A DNA stretch of 64,000 nucleotides, taken from the NCBI GenBank assembly GCA_002633005.1, contig NMRA01000206.1, forward strand, positions 630,971 to 694,970, in the 5' to 3' direction. Made by a program: the position numbers and the translations under genes. Below the pieces are notes generated by a model. It saw only the letters and a list, made by a program, of their open reading frames with translations. It was not told where the DNA came from and made no database searches. This stretch comes from Phoronis australis (lineage: Eukaryota > Phoronida > Phoronidae). Of the stretch, positions 37,166 through 49,348 are shown piece after piece (within the stretch, counting starts at the first letter, position 1; each line of letters opens with the position of its first letter).

Positions 37166-37572
37166 GGGCCCAGTCTCTAACATTTTTACTCGAAATGGAC
37201 TTGAAATTATGTTTGGCATTTTCTACTCTACTTTTGTGCAAATTCAAGATAAGTGTCTATTATTCTATGCTTGAGTACATAAGGACTTATTAAGTGGATG
37301 ATTTATTAGTCCTAGTTTGCAGTTGATAAACCCAACATTAAAGCTAAAAGTTCGAGTTTGAACTCACAATTTAGACTTTCTACCCGAGTTTGTAGCATGA
37401 ATTAAGGGTCTTTAAGGGCAAACTTGGACTAGAAACTCATATGCATCAACTATAATGTATTCGAGCACAGTCTGATAACCTCCTATTTTAAGTTTGCATA
37501 AAAGGAGCAGAGAAATTGCCAAAAATAATTTCGAGTTCGTTTCGAGTACAAAGATTAGAGACGAGGCCCTGA
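37166..37572. mobile_element. ~400 bp fold-back element, copy 3
   Basis: Begins GGGCCCAGTCTCTAACATTT and ends GAGTACAAAGATTAGAGACG. Arms of ~150 bp pair (TTTGTGCAAATTCAAGATAA against its inverse), with TGAT at both flanks. Confidence 0.65.
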
Positions 37573-38299
37573 TTGGTTCATGCACTTGCGGCGGGAAAAT
37601 AATAGACCAAGTATCGTGCACGTGTGCACTGTAGCAACATTTTGTATCTTATTCTTATTTGGCCAATCTGTTGATACAATAAATTTCCTTATTTATGCCT
37701 ATCCTGATTTGACCGCAACTTGAGCTTGTTGGGTTCTATCATATGTTGGGTTGGCATCAATTGACCCACGTGGTGCTTATTCGAATGGGCTTCATTTTAC
37801 CACCTATTTCAAATTTTGTAGGTGAATTAAATAAACAAAGTGGGTGATTATCATCACCGGAATTTCATCATTAGTATCTTTTGCCGAGTGCTCAAATTTT
37901 CTGAGACTAGGGATTGTCACATTTGCAAGGTAGAAGTGTTTCGCTCGACTTCCAGGTCTGCGGCGTTATTTATACCAGACCAAAATTAAAAAACGATGCC
38001 CTTGTTTAAATCAGGAGCTGCATGATACACGTTTTACCAGACGTCCGCAAGCAGCGCATGTGGGCCCACTGCACTGATCACTTGGAACCATTTTTATGGT
38101 TGATTAATATATAGTTAAACCGAGCTGAGTAGCTTGAAACCTGATTCACGGCAATTTTTGGCAGTGGGATTTTCTGAAAAATGCTCGTAAGTTAACAAAC
38201 AAAGTTTGATAGCAATGCACTGCAGTTTTGTAGAAACTCTGTCATAGATTACAGATGCGTCACAGAGCGTAAATTCGATGAATTCTAGCTTACGATTTC

Positions 38300-38350
38300 A
38301 TAGACGGATTTAGGGGGGGCAGGCCCTCCCCCCCTTGGCTGCCGCAAAAA
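38300..38350. mobile_element. hAT-like end fragment
   Basis: AGACGGATTTAGGGGGGGCAG followed by CCCTCCCCCCCTTGG: a self-complementary G/C-rich end like those at 20.7 and 41.5 kb, without a second end. Confidence 0.35.
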
Positions 38351-38987
38351 AATAAAACAGCAAGAGCGTAGGAAAATGTTGAGTTTAATAATTAATCCCG
38401 GTAATTAAAATTATACGGCTGAAACAAGATTTACATTTGTGCAGTTTTAATGTTGGGGGGGGGGGCTCAGATCCAATTTCAAAAGTCAAATTCGGAACAC
38501 GGCGCAATCGTAACGGAACTATGGCTAAGTACATGCATAAGCTCTCCCGCGATATCTTTGGCGACCGGCAGAGGCGCTGGGCACTACGACTCCGTTTCCG
38601 TCGTCTGCTCCACTGTGCAATGAAGAAAATTACTTCATTTTTTAAAGAAAATGGAATCTGAATGATGGTGAAAAAACTGAAGCTGCTGGTAAGATGTCAA
38701 TTTTAATCGAAGCCTTAGTGAATCACTCAGAAATTCATAATTCTCTCTTTGTCAAACCTTAACTTAAGACGATTTCCAAAGCAATCGCGTCATTATTGCC
38801 AACACAAAAAACGGATTTGGTCTTTTGGACAATTGAAGACTATTTTAAATACAACAAATTTGTTACGAACTGATTGAACAAATTATAAAACATGTAATAA
38901 GCATTACAAAAAGAAGGAGGTTTCACGCGCAAACGCTGTGGACCATAAACAAGTAGGTCTCTTAGTATTAATTTAGGAGTTAAATCG

Positions 38988-39056
38988 TGGTGGTGTAGTG
39001 GTAAAGCACGCGCGCTCTATCCGCTAGGTCGTAAGTTCGAGTCTGCGGTACTTGCA
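38988..39056 (+). repeat. tRNA-derived SINE head
   Basis: GGTGGTGTAGTGGTAAAGC (A box) and AAGTTCGAGTCTGC (B box) spaced like a tRNA gene, but the acceptor stem does not close. The body after 39060 may be the SINE tail. Confidence 0.55.
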
Positions 39057-39084
39057 GTTTTTCCTGGTTGACAAACAGAAAAAT

Positions 39085-39212
39085 TTCATGGGCGGGACGG
39101 CGGTTTGCCTCCCCCCATTCGGTGGTATGGCGCATCTACAATCGTGCTTTGAGCAAATGTTTACAGACAAAATGTTCCCCCCCTTGTGAAATCCTAGATC
39201 GCCCACTGGATT
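39085..39212. mobile_element. Possible hAT-like fragment after the SINE head
   Basis: ATGGGCGGGACGGCGG with a C-run at one side and CCCCTTGTGAAATCCTAGAT with CGCCCACTG at the other; inverted, the latter is CAGTGGGCGATCTAGG, a hAT-like end. Confidence 0.3.
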
Positions 39213-39297
39213 TCACCTGTTTCGGAGACCGGGTTTCAACCACTTTTGGGCTATAATAAGCACCCCCCTTCCTGAAGCGGATTGTTCTAAGCGCCCT

Positions 39298-39703
39298 GGG
39301 CCCGGTCTCTAATCTTTGTACTCGAAACGAACTCGAAACTATTTTTGGCAATTTCTCTGCTCCTTTTGTGCGAACTCAACTAGATAAGTGGTAATGAAAC
39401 TGTGCTCAAATACATTATAGTTTATGCATATGTGTTTCTAATCCAAGCTTGCACTTGAAGACTCTTATCCGTGCTACAAACTCGAGTAAAAACTCGAAAT
39501 TTCGAGTTCAAATTCGAACTTTTAGCTTCGATGTTGGGTTTATCAACTACAAACTGTGACTTATAAATTGTCCACGTGAGTCATTATGTACTGGAGCATA
39601 TATTAATAGACACTTTTCTTGAGTTCGCACAAAAGTAGAGAAGAAAATCTCAAACATAATTTCGGGTTCCATTTCGAGTAAAAAGATTAGAGACCGGTCC
39701 CTG
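39298..39703. mobile_element. ~400 bp fold-back element, copy 4 (best preserved)
   Basis: Begins GGGCCCGGTCTCTAATCTTT and ends AAAAAGATTAGAGACCGGTCC. Long inverted arms include CTTTTGTGCGAACTCAA and TTGAGTTCGCACAAAAG. It has no coding capacity and no recognised superfamily. Confidence 0.7.
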
Positions 39704-40453
39704 GCCGCTTATTAGGGCGAATACGGTAATATTTCAGAAGGACAATACTTAGTATCCTTTATGAACGGGGACCCTTTTGTTACATTAGGAGTGGGACTGG
39801 TACATTATGAACCCTACAGGTGGCATAGGACTTTACAAAACTGGTTGAAGAATTTTGTTTTCGTCATAAACGTTCGTTTGAAAGGCTTAAGTTTGGAAAT
39901 GTTAGGACTTAAGGCGAAAATTTAAAAATCATTTGTCCGCTTACAAAAATTTAACATTGAATAATAAAAACAACCTTCACACCCATCTAGTGTTCCTGTT
40001 CCATGTTTTCAAAGAAGTTGGTTGCATTTTCATAGACTGCAGTCGAGAGATTTTGTGCGGCATATATTCGACATGAAATGAGTGTGTAACCTGCTGTTGA
40101 ATTGCGAGATAGATTTCGGGGAGACAAATTGGTTATTTCTGGACTATTAATGTGATCTTTATTGATGTTAAACGTTTTACTAGCATTCAATTTATTTGTA
40201 CACGGATTTATAAATCGGCTAAGTCGGTGATCCAAATCCCGACAAAATGTGCGCATTCTGCTGAGATAGTAACCACCCGATTAGGGCCATTGAATATGAC
40301 TAATTTGGTTAATTCGCACACTAGGCTATGGCTTAAGTTCCTCGTAAGGACAGGAGTTCCTGAATCACTATCTTTTGAAAGTTTTTTCTCTCACAGCCGA
40401 TTATGGGGTCTGCGTACGCTATGGAAGCTAACGCCTTTGCATTTCGCCTGTGT

Positions 40454-40584
40454 GGCCGAACACCCGACAACACAGCAACATGATTAGCAGAAGACGTACT
40501 TGCCGGAATTAACACCAGACAATCTGGCCAGGTGACGCTAGTGAATAATGACGTAACGGCTTGTGCTAAACATCACAGATTTCG
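40454..40584 (-). repeat. Inverted copy of 34594-34720
   Basis: Reverse complement shares TTACGTCATTATTCACTAGC, ACCTGGCCA and CTGCTAATCATG in order. Confidence 0.6.
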
Positions 40585-41469
40585 TTCATTGCAACGCCAG
40601 AAATATCTGACATGGGCAGTGCGCATGCGCAGCCAGCAGCTAACTATTCCCCCACAGAAATACACACAAGAAGGGGTTTTCCGAGGAATTTTGATTTAGG
40701 GGAGACAACTCTGCAATTTGCCGATAGCTAGCGAGAAAAACATAGATCTAAGGATTCATTATGCTGAATATTGGAAAGATTGGTGAAGATTTTTCGGTGT
40801 CCATTGAAGTTTGAAGTTTGCCCATGTTGATGGTACACAGCCAATCGCCCGGAAGGCAATATTTGAGCCCAAACCCATTTTCAAATCAAATCTGTGGAGA
40901 GCATAATTCAGTTCCCTTGTTTGCCGATAGCGGAGGTCACAAACGGTGTGACCTAGATATCACAAATGCTGTTTTCGAACGAATTTTCTGAAAAAAACCA
41001 GTGTCCAACAGGGTGTTGAAAACGGGTTTGCGGCCAGAAATGTAAAAAGCAGTCACTTAAAGTTTCGTGGTCTGTAGCACGATTTGCAAGCCCTAATGAG
41101 GAAGATGCAGCCCGGAATGATTATGTTCATTTTCAGTAGTGCAACAAGAAGCAGTCGGTCATGTATTTTGCTAAAAAAATGAATTCTGAAATTATTGAAC
41201 ATAGAGCACTTCATGAGACGCAGCTAGGTTAAGGTTGTACTAGATCTTTTTAACATTATATTGCTGTTTTTAATTTATGCTGTGTTGATGAAGGTATCAC
41301 ATTTTAAAAAACGAACTCCATACCAATAGACGGATCCATGGAATTAAGATGATGGGGGCCCCGACCTCAGTTTCTGAAGGATAAACCTTCATAATAGCCT
41401 TGCAAGGGGCGTGACGTCAATTTTTGTAGGACAAACCCTCATGAGATCCCTGAAAACGAAAGGTCGGCC

Positions 41470-41950
41470 CCATTTTTATCGTGTGCAGAATGAGAGAGCC
41501 CGGGCCCCCTCGGACCCCCTATATCCATCTATGCAGCGTACTATCACGGTTTGATAGGCGGATCCAGGGGCGTCAGAGTTTCGGATCCCTTTTTCCCTTG
41601 ATTTTAATTATGTAAAATCTAGAATTTTCGAATTGTTGACTTGGACCCCTTTTTAAATAAAACCTGGATCTGCCCCTGCGTTTGGTTTCAAAACAGATTG
41701 TGCGTGTACAGATAAATAACTTGGAACGAAATTTTATCATTCCTGAATCGGTAGTAGGTATCAGAAATGGCTAAGGATTTCAGGAACTGAAAACCACATG
41801 TCAATGCCATTTTTATCGTGTGCGAAAGGGAAGCCTAAATCCACTTATGCAGTGTAAAGTTTGGTTTCAAAACAGATTGCGCCGGTAAATGTACAAGTAA
41901 ATAATATGGAATGGACTTTCCAGCAACAGAAACAGGAGTTCATATAGTAA
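41470..41950. repeat. Two-copy tandem duplication, one copy interrupted
   Basis: CATTTTTATCGTGTGC (41471, 41808) and GTTTGGTTTCAAAACAGATTG (41680, 41862) mark two units. The hAT-like element 41557-41679 interrupts the first. Confidence 0.55.
41549..41687. mobile_element. hAT-like miniature element
   Basis: Ends GGCGGATCCAGGGG and, inverted, GCAGGGGCAGATCCAGG, the CAGGGGCGGATCCAGG type common in hAT elements. Flanks GTTTGATA (41549-41556) and GTTTGGTT (41680-41687) match at 6 of 8, as for an aged 8-bp target duplication. The tandem copy at 41872 lacks it. Confidence 0.6.
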
Positions 41951-41954
41951 CCAG

Positions 41955-44900
41955 AAAAAAAAACAAATGAGTAATTTTTATTCAAAACTTTATTTTTTAT
42001 AACGATAAACATACAAAATGCCACCAATGCTGCTTTAAATAGCAGTGTTCAGATTTAAATAGTAAATTACTAGAATGGAAGATTTAGCCGTGTTTGCATG
42101 CAATATGAGAAAAATTTCTACCACGAGGAATAACTGAATTTCAACACATGTGAAAATAATCATAAGAGATCAAGTAACAAAATAAAATCTAGTGTAAAAT
42201 ATATCAGCACTACTTTCATACAACTCTAACTTTTGCACGGTGTCATAGATGACATCTGATGCACTTCAAAAATAAAAAATAAAACAAATATATTCATGCC
42301 AGCCCTCGCTATAGGCGAAAATGCTTGCTCGAAAATACGAGTTACCGCATATTCTGCACTTGTATTCCCGGATTTGGACTCGCAAAAATGACGACCTAAA
42401 AAAAGCTAAACGTTCGCTCCGTGCCTGTTAGATTGTATGGGTGAGGTCAATTTCCCATTCATACTTATCTTTTTAAATCGTATTTTCAAGTATGTACATG
42501 CTTAATTATGTCGAGCCCTGCATGCAATGAATATAGTATTGGGATAATACCGACTTTACCCTAGCTCAGATTGGAATCATCTACCAATGGTCACTACAAT
42601 ACTGCGAAAAGTGCTCGTTTTGACCGCCTCTTGATTTTGAGAGTTGGCAATAGCTTGGTGTACAGAGGGGCAAAGTCTGGTGTTAAAGGCACTGTGGTTC
42701 CCAACTGCAGTCTCTCTGCACTCTGGCGAATTATGTAAGCAAAAGGTCCAGCCAACCTAAAAATAAAAGCAACGTATCAGCAGCAGAATCTCCAGATTTA
42801 TATAAAATAAATCAACCACATCGGCATTTTGTTAGTCTGAATGGAAATTAATTGGTTTTACAGCATAATGCCATAATGCTAACCTAAAGATACTTATTTT
42901 AAGCCTGAGGACTGAGGTCAGACAGCTGTGCTTATGTTGCAATAGTGCATACGTGCAGAAATAAATTCGTTGAGTGGGAAAGTGTAACAGACGTAATAAA
43001 TCGACAGTAAAATCATTAAGTAATTGTGTGCAGCAACAACTCGGTTGGTCTGCAGTCACTGAGTCTGATCACTGAATCAGCTGAGCTGTGCTACACCAGC
43101 TATGCCTGGCATGTTTATACTCACTGTTTTCGATTTTCCTCAAGCTATGACACGTTCAACTTGCCGAAATTCCTCGCCCACAGTCTCGACGTGCTTCGGT
43201 AATTTAGATTCCGTGATATCAATATCAGATTCCACCAAACTTTTAAGTTAATTTCAATTCTTGTCGATCACCTCCTTCGTGAGTGTAAACACAAAACAAG
43301 GGAACTGACCTCTGACCTAGACTGTGATTGGCAAACACTCACACAACGATCGCCACCTTGCGGATGGCCTAGTTCACGAATTTCTGGTGATGGAAAGTAC
43401 ATGGAGTTGGCGGTCCATGAACTATAGTCTATGATGTCATCGAGAAACTATCAGGGCTGCGTTCCGTAGACTGCAAATCGTTAATTAGATGTAGCTTCCA
43501 CGTGAGGTGAGAAATCGTGGCTTATGGAACGGAAGCAGCGAATTCTATCCCATAATTTGTAAATGCAATGGCATAATTCAACATTCCAATCTCACCGATC
43601 AATCACTTCAGTGGCCGCCATTTTGCTAGGATAGGCTAGTAAGCTCCTGAACATACTCGCGAAAAACTCGCCTTTCGCTCTCATGAATTTGCATAGTTTT
43701 AGCCTACTTGATCTCGCGGTTCTCGCAATAAACTTGGTCTACAGAACACTGCCCAGATTTCTTAGCCGGTGTGGGCTCCTTAAAGGAGAGAACCTTACGA
43801 AGTCGCAAGGTCACTCAGGCACAGGACATGAGATGTAATTGTTTTTTAGTGGATGTAAACTCATAGGGTATTCCAATCTTATTCATTTTGATTAGATCTT
43901 ACAAATTTAACATTAAAAAGTATACATGAACAACATAGAACAACATAAAAATACTTTTGTTTGATGCATTACCATTATTTCTATAAAAAGGTGTCGTAGG
44001 CTGCCGATTTAGGTAGCAGTTATTAACCGTGAACATGCAACGAAAAGAACGTTACCAGTATCGGTGGAAGTCATGTTGAGAAACTAGCACATACATGTAA
44101 CCCAACTCATTAAGACTGAGAGCGTGTACTTTGTATCAGATTTGGATTAGCAATGGACTTTGCACAAAATGCCGTCACGGGCACATGTAAAGAAAAGTAG
44201 TACTTGAGTAGTAATCCATTCATATCTACACAAAACACATAAGCACTTTGAATATGCCTTTGACGTTGTTTATGCAAGTGGCTGTGGACTTTATCAGAAA
44301 AGCAATACTTGAGAAGTTATACATGAAACACCAGCATACGGGACATAAATCTCAACTGTGATCTGAGTGAAGTAGCACCGAAAGACTTCATACAACATGT
44401 ATATCAATCGCATTTATTTAGATTACATATAAAATTGGTTTATTTTACCACTGATCAATCACATATTGCCATTTTACAATGTAGTTATTAATAACAGGAC
44501 GCTGAACCCTTGTTTTTCAACCAGTTTCATAATAATTATATTTTTCGAATCAAGCACGAAACAATTCAAACACGTCCATGCTTTGATTCTGTCATCATTT
44601 AGCGTTTCAACCTTCTTAGTTAAAACGGTATCACTCTGCCGAGGTCTTCTGATTTGGTTTGAAAGGGAATGAATTGAATCATGACCACCATTCAAAAAAA
44701 CGCTGGCCCGGGGCCAGTGGATTTACAGCCGGGCCAGTAAAGTTTCACATATAGGCCCATATGGAGTAGTCTCATATTCAAATAAATGACCCGGCCGGTC
44801 AGCACATTTATTTGCTGAAGCTCGAACATGTATCATGACCTCATGCAGACAAGGTCATTCGATACAAAATTCGTCCATTTTCGTGTGATATTATCTTGTA

Positions 44901-46860
44901 CTTTACTACATATATCTACGTATTATCTTCATACGGAAAATGACGAATTGCATTGAGTAAGCATGCGTGCAAAGTAGCGGTGTGTTTTAAAAGACATTTC
45001 TAATAACCCTTCGAAAAAAGTAACAGACTTTCTGACGCTATAGTAACGAACGGGAATTGAACGATGCAATCTCAACCTTTCACTTTCCTCGCATAATATC
45101 GTTCATGGCATTGCTGATCGCTCAAAATGAAAGATTTCTAAGCCCAAGTTATTATAGGCCTACAATGTAGCTTTTTCCAACTCAACTCTCTGCATAAGAT
45201 TTCGCTATTTGGTTCAGAAACTAACAAAACGTTTAAATTTTGCAGAGCGAGGGACACTGTCATTTCTGGCACGGAAGAACGCAATTTTGAAGTCATTATC
45301 GAATGGGGACTTTTTTGAAGTTAGTAGCTTCCACCAGAGCTGTAAAACAGAATCCGTTGTCTGTTTTGTGATTCTATTACTAATGTTCCAGTCAATACGA
45401 TTTCTACCAGACATTCACTGAAATCGAGGTCGATGTCTTTATCATTAAAGGTCATCAATGCCTTCCGTTTCTTGCAATGAATATTGTATGCAACAGTTGT
45501 TAGTTTAGCTCCAGTTTTTCCCAAAACTATAACATTACCATTTTAAGATTCTTAAACAAGCTCTACAAATACGTCACAAAATGTTGCAAGCAGAGCTCTT
45601 AAAATTGGGGTGTGACCTTCTGACCCCGATTGCGTTTTAATCGCACGCCGATGCAGCGCGTTTACAAGGTTAACAGTGTCATGGAGGGGTGTTTTCTTAA
45701 GCATAGACCGAAAGCAGCGGTTGATTACACGCCATAAGTTCACCGGTAACCACACTTTTCGGGTTTTGATATTTGGACGCATTACAGTTACGTTCCGTGT
45801 AAGTAAAATGAGGTAGGAAATGTAAAATAGACATGAAGTATTGATGGCCTTTAAACTACTCTGCAATAAAACGCGTAGTAAGTTAGAGGCCCCGCTAACG
45901 TTAGTTTCTGTAGAATAGTTTTTTGTTACGTTTGGAACATTATAACTCAGGAATGCCGTTTCGGATTCTTGTTAAGTTTTTAGATGCTTTTCGTTAGGCA
46001 CCCTGAACAAAAATTGTTAGGAATGGACTTTAAAGGGTTCTATTTTTTCGTGAGTTGTCCCATTAATGAATGGAACTTTCAAAAGAATTGTGACACCCAA
46101 AATCTACACAAGGATCTCCTTTCCATAGAAAAACTTGATTGTCAAGTGGTTGAAATGATGCTATTTACCCAAAATTGTCACCAATTTAATTTTAATCTCA
46201 CCAATGAATCAGAAAACCTATACGGAATGTGTTTTAAGTATTTTAGGTTTTGGCATAGTGAAAATATCTTCTCTGCACCTTCACCCATTTATAATAAATG
46301 CAAGCGTAGTTTTACATATATTTACAGTGATGTTAAACTGATGTACCATAATATGCATTGATGTGAAAAGACAGAACAAGTTCTGTTTATCCAATATAAC
46401 TATTAGTTTGGGACTTCCTATTTCTATGTTTCGCGAGTGTCTAATATTTTAATTTAAACGGCGACGGTCTCAAAATATCGAGTTGTGAAAAAGGCAAGGT
46501 AACACATCTTGTTTTGTATAGTTATACTGCGGTTGGAATTGAACACATGGTGTTTTCGAGGAATTAACCGTTTTGTTCTTAGTCTTTTCTACTTTGAAGT
46601 TTATAACCTTTGATCCTTGGATGAAGCGCTGAATAGAAAGAAACAAACTTATATTTTTAAAATCGAATAAAAACTCCACTGTTGTATGACTGGGTGGCCA
46701 GTAAAGGCACGGGCCGCTAATAGCTGGACACCGAGTAACAATAAATTAAAAAGATATTAACAGTACAGATAAAAACAGAAAAATACTCTCACAATGAAAT
46801 AATTTAAACAGTACACACCAAAGATTTTTGCACATTTCGAATTACCAGTGGCCACAGACT
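41955..46860. other. No gene supported across ~4.9 kb
   Basis: Only short ORFs (longest 125 codons at 45984-46361, low-complexity, no domain). Two promoter-like motifs stand out: GGCCGCCATTTTGC (43613, YY1-like) and ATTTGCAT (43688, octamer). Confidence 0.4.
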
Positions 46861-47008
46861 AAATGTATGACGTAAGATTTAGCCAAATCCATGATTATTT
46901 TGTGTCATTAGCTCGAAATTTTGATTTCTGTTTCAATTTTGCCAATTTTCACATTTCCCGCCATGTGACATCATGGGTTGAACACAAGAAATCAGCGACT
47001 AGTATTGA

Positions 47009-47260
47009 ACAACGGCGGAGAGTACGGAATTTGAAAGCGACAACGATTATGAGCAAGAAATGAACAAATACTATGAAGAAACGTACGAGAATGGTGGCCA
47101 GGATGACGAAATGGGGTTGCACGAAAGCGAGAACGAGTTTGATATGTTTTCAGCTGCGTACTTTTCTACTTTGAGGCCTTACGAACTGGATCCTCCCGCG
47201 AGAGAAGCGGCCTCGGGCTCGGCCAGTCAACCCAGTCATCCAACAGACGATCCTGAATAA
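47009..47260 (+). CDS. Short acidic ORF next to the THAP relic
   Basis: Seen: a 83-codon frame rich in Glu, Asp and Tyr (STEFESDNDYEQEMNKYYEE, later ENEFDMFSAAYFSTLRPYEL) ends at a stop at 47258-47260. The first ATG is at 47060; upstream the frame is open to a TGA at 47006-47008. It runs opposite to the THAP relic. The PYELDPP end faintly recalls PYxFEP motifs in acidic proteins carried by some invertebrate repeats. That resemblance is weak. It may be part of the same mobile element or a spurious ORF. Confidence 0.25.
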   Translation, partial: TTAESTEFESDNDYEQEMNKYYEETYENGGQDDEMGLHESENEFDMFSAAYFSTLRPYELDPPAREAASGSASQPSHPTDDPE

Positions 47261-47299
47261 AGAGCCGATGTTCCTGAATAGTAAATATTGTCCTTTATT

Positions 47300-47533
47300 G
47301 AACCAGGCCTTCATCGTAACATCTCCTCTGATTGGAGTCGAAACACGACTCCTCAAAGTGGGCAGAACACACAGTGGCTTCGGACAGAATCGCTTGGTCC
47401 ACGCTGAGGTCCCACACTCTCGTTCTGCGCACGAAGCGATGACACTACTGCGCAACTTTGGCGTCCTTCGGAACACCGAGACGTTCTCCGCCTGACTACT
47501 GGTGTTGCAGCCTCCGCAAACACATCTTTTCAT
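47300..47533 (-). pseudogene. Frameshifted THAP-type zinc-finger domain
   Basis: Seen: the minus strand opens MKRCVCGGCNTSSQ...ENVSVF; after a one-base frame change near 47470 the reading continues FPKDAKVAQ, an in-frame TAG, then CHRFVRRTRVWDL...TVCSAHFEESCFD. This order (CxxxC, F-P, W, C-x-x-H-F) is that of the C2CH THAP DNA-binding domain found in P-element-like transposases and THAP proteins. At least one frameshift and one stop make it a dead copy unless there is sequencing error. An acidic ORF lies head-to-head at 47009-47260. Inference: remnant of a THAP-bearing transposon or a THAP-gene fragment. The frameshift makes single-frame searches likely to miss it. Confidence 0.55.
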
Positions 47534-48299
47534 CCCTCTACGAACCTTCTCGACGCTAAATATACTTTACTTTCACTTCACTCTATACACTTAGTTGCTG
47601 ATCCGAACAGTGTGCCGAACGACTTGGGTTCAACCCATGACGTTGTACATAATTATTATTTTTTCAATTTTTACGTGTTTCTTTATGAGCTGTGCACTAG
47701 AGGCACTGAAATCATGTAAGGTATAATAATAAAATTTATTTTGAGGTACTAGAGTCATGTTGCGTACACTTTAAAATGCAATTTATTTAAAAACGTAAAT
47801 TACATGAACTTCGGGGGAAAGTACCTGTGCTTAGGAATTGGTTTATAATCATAGAAATTGGTTTGAATAATAAGTTAAAGTATTTTGATGAATAAACATG
47901 AAAGGCAATCACTGTCTCTAGTAGATCTTGATTTTAGATATTTTATTATCATTAATACCTCGACATCATCAACGGTTTTAAACTTAAAGACAGCGTCAAT
48001 GGAACCGTCGAGATAATTATCTTAACGTTCACTGCATATTGGTATTTGAGAAGCAAACTTCATTCCAATGTTAAATTAATAGTTGTTGACCTGATCAGCT
48101 ATTTTCTGTTGATCAGTAATGTGTCCAGATGCGGTAGAGGTGATAACCTGAGGGAGAAAAGTTCTGAAGAATGAATTAGAAATTGCGTTTTTGATGACTT
48201 GCCAAGTTTGGCGTATATCGTTTGTTTGCTGTTTTTCATAGTACATACGTTTCGTTTATTTTATTACAGATTTACGTATACTGTTATAATTTCGCAGAT

Positions 48300-48912
48300 T
48301 TAATGATTAAATGCGAGAAAAATTAATCAGGAGGTGCTGTTTTCATTTTTATTGATTTGTCTCTCACTTTTATTGTTTTTAATATACCCAATGTAATCCA
48401 GTCGTTGAGTTTATGTTTTTGCTTATTGAAACGTTTGGGTTTGGAGTGAAAATGTTTATTTACCAAACCTAAAAGAATTGTTCTTAGGTGACTGTAACTG
48501 TTGTTAGGATTTCGAGATAAATCGTTATCTAAGACTGATTCAAAGTCAATTGAAGACAAATCAGTTTTAAAATTGGCGTGAGATTTTTTGAATAAGACTT
48601 TATCTGAATAAATTTAGGTTGATGAGGTTTTACTTTTGTTATTAATACTGAGAGATAAAAATATGGGGAAATGTACGATAAATAACTTAGCAGTTTAAGT
48701 GTACCAGCCTCGGCCATGTTCGTGGTTCGAGAGAATTCTATTTAAATTTGATCAATAAGAGTACACGTGTTTTTGGTGAGACGTCTAGGAAGGGTTATCT
48801 TAGAAAGAAGAGACAGGTTTAACATATAACCAAAAAATTACCAAATTTCGCAATACTAAAAGTTTGTAGTAATATGACATTGAAGTCACCAGCTATCAAG
48901 AAGTCGCCCTTT
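48300..48912 (-). mobile_element. CR1/Rex1-like LINE endonuclease fragment
   Basis: Minus-strand reading: KKGDFLIAGDFNVILLQT (near 48890), ITLPRRLTKNTCTLIDQI (near 48780), a degenerate SDH.PYF region, then MSSIDFESVLDNDLSRNPNN and FNKQKHKLNDWITLGILKTI. GDFNV, T..T.TLID.I and K.KHK..W.T are landmarks of CR1/Rex1/Daphne-type endonuclease and linker. Frames change several times. It is cut off by the Penelope-like repeat at about 48.9 kb. Confidence 0.6.
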
Positions 48913-49129
48913 TTAGCAATGAACTTTGAAGTTGTTGGAATAAAGCCAAACATGAAATCATCGAAGTGTCGTGTCTTTCAGCATTCGACTGTGGTCTATA
49001 TATGTTAAATAGATTCATTTTGGTTTCTAAACCTTCATATGACTTTCTAAAACCGCTCTGAGGTGGTGGCGTGTTACAACTATTATTAAAATCTCTTGGT
49101 GTATTTACACCGACCACTTGTTTATTTAC

Positions 49130-49180
49130 ATTGTCACGACGTTTCGGTCGGTTTATTCCCCAGCCATCGTCAGGTATTCT
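49130..49180 (-). ncRNA. Hammerhead ribozyme core, Penelope-like unit 1
   Basis: CTGACGA (49173-49167), bulged T, stem II GGCTGG / CCGACC with one mismatch, GAA, self-complementary ACGT, C at the cleavage position, then GTGAC. Same architecture as the 13-14 kb copies but a different sequence family. Confidence 0.5.
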
Positions 49181-49246
49181 TGCGTTGTTAGAACGAGCAC
49201 GGGTATGTGGTACACTCATCGTGGTGTGATTTGTTGATTATATATT

Positions 49247-49327
49247 GTCCGAGGAAGGATTTGAGCCCACGACTTCTGAAACTACAGATATTTGAGTCCA
49301 GCACCTTAATCACTACACCACGGAGTC
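49247..49327 (-). repeat. tRNA-like segment inside Penelope-like unit 1
   Basis: Minus-strand GTGGTGTAGTGATTAAGGTG resembles an A box and GGGCTCAAATCC a B box of a tRNA-type pol III promoter, ~45 bp apart. The acceptor stem does not pair well, so it is a SINE-like or tRNA-derived piece, not a tRNA gene. It recurs in unit 2. Confidence 0.5.
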
Positions 49328-49348
49328 ATTCATTTACTTAGAGGGAAT

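Noticed and set aside
38988-39056. Functional tRNA gene
   Set aside because: A and B boxes are present but the acceptor stem does not pair and the anticodon arm is unclear; treated as a SINE head. The same applies at 5526, 49247 and 50174.
45984-46361. 125-codon plus-strand ORF, the longest outside the 16 kb exon
   Set aside because: AT-rich, Phe/Asn/Tyr-rich composition typical of chance ORFs; no motif.
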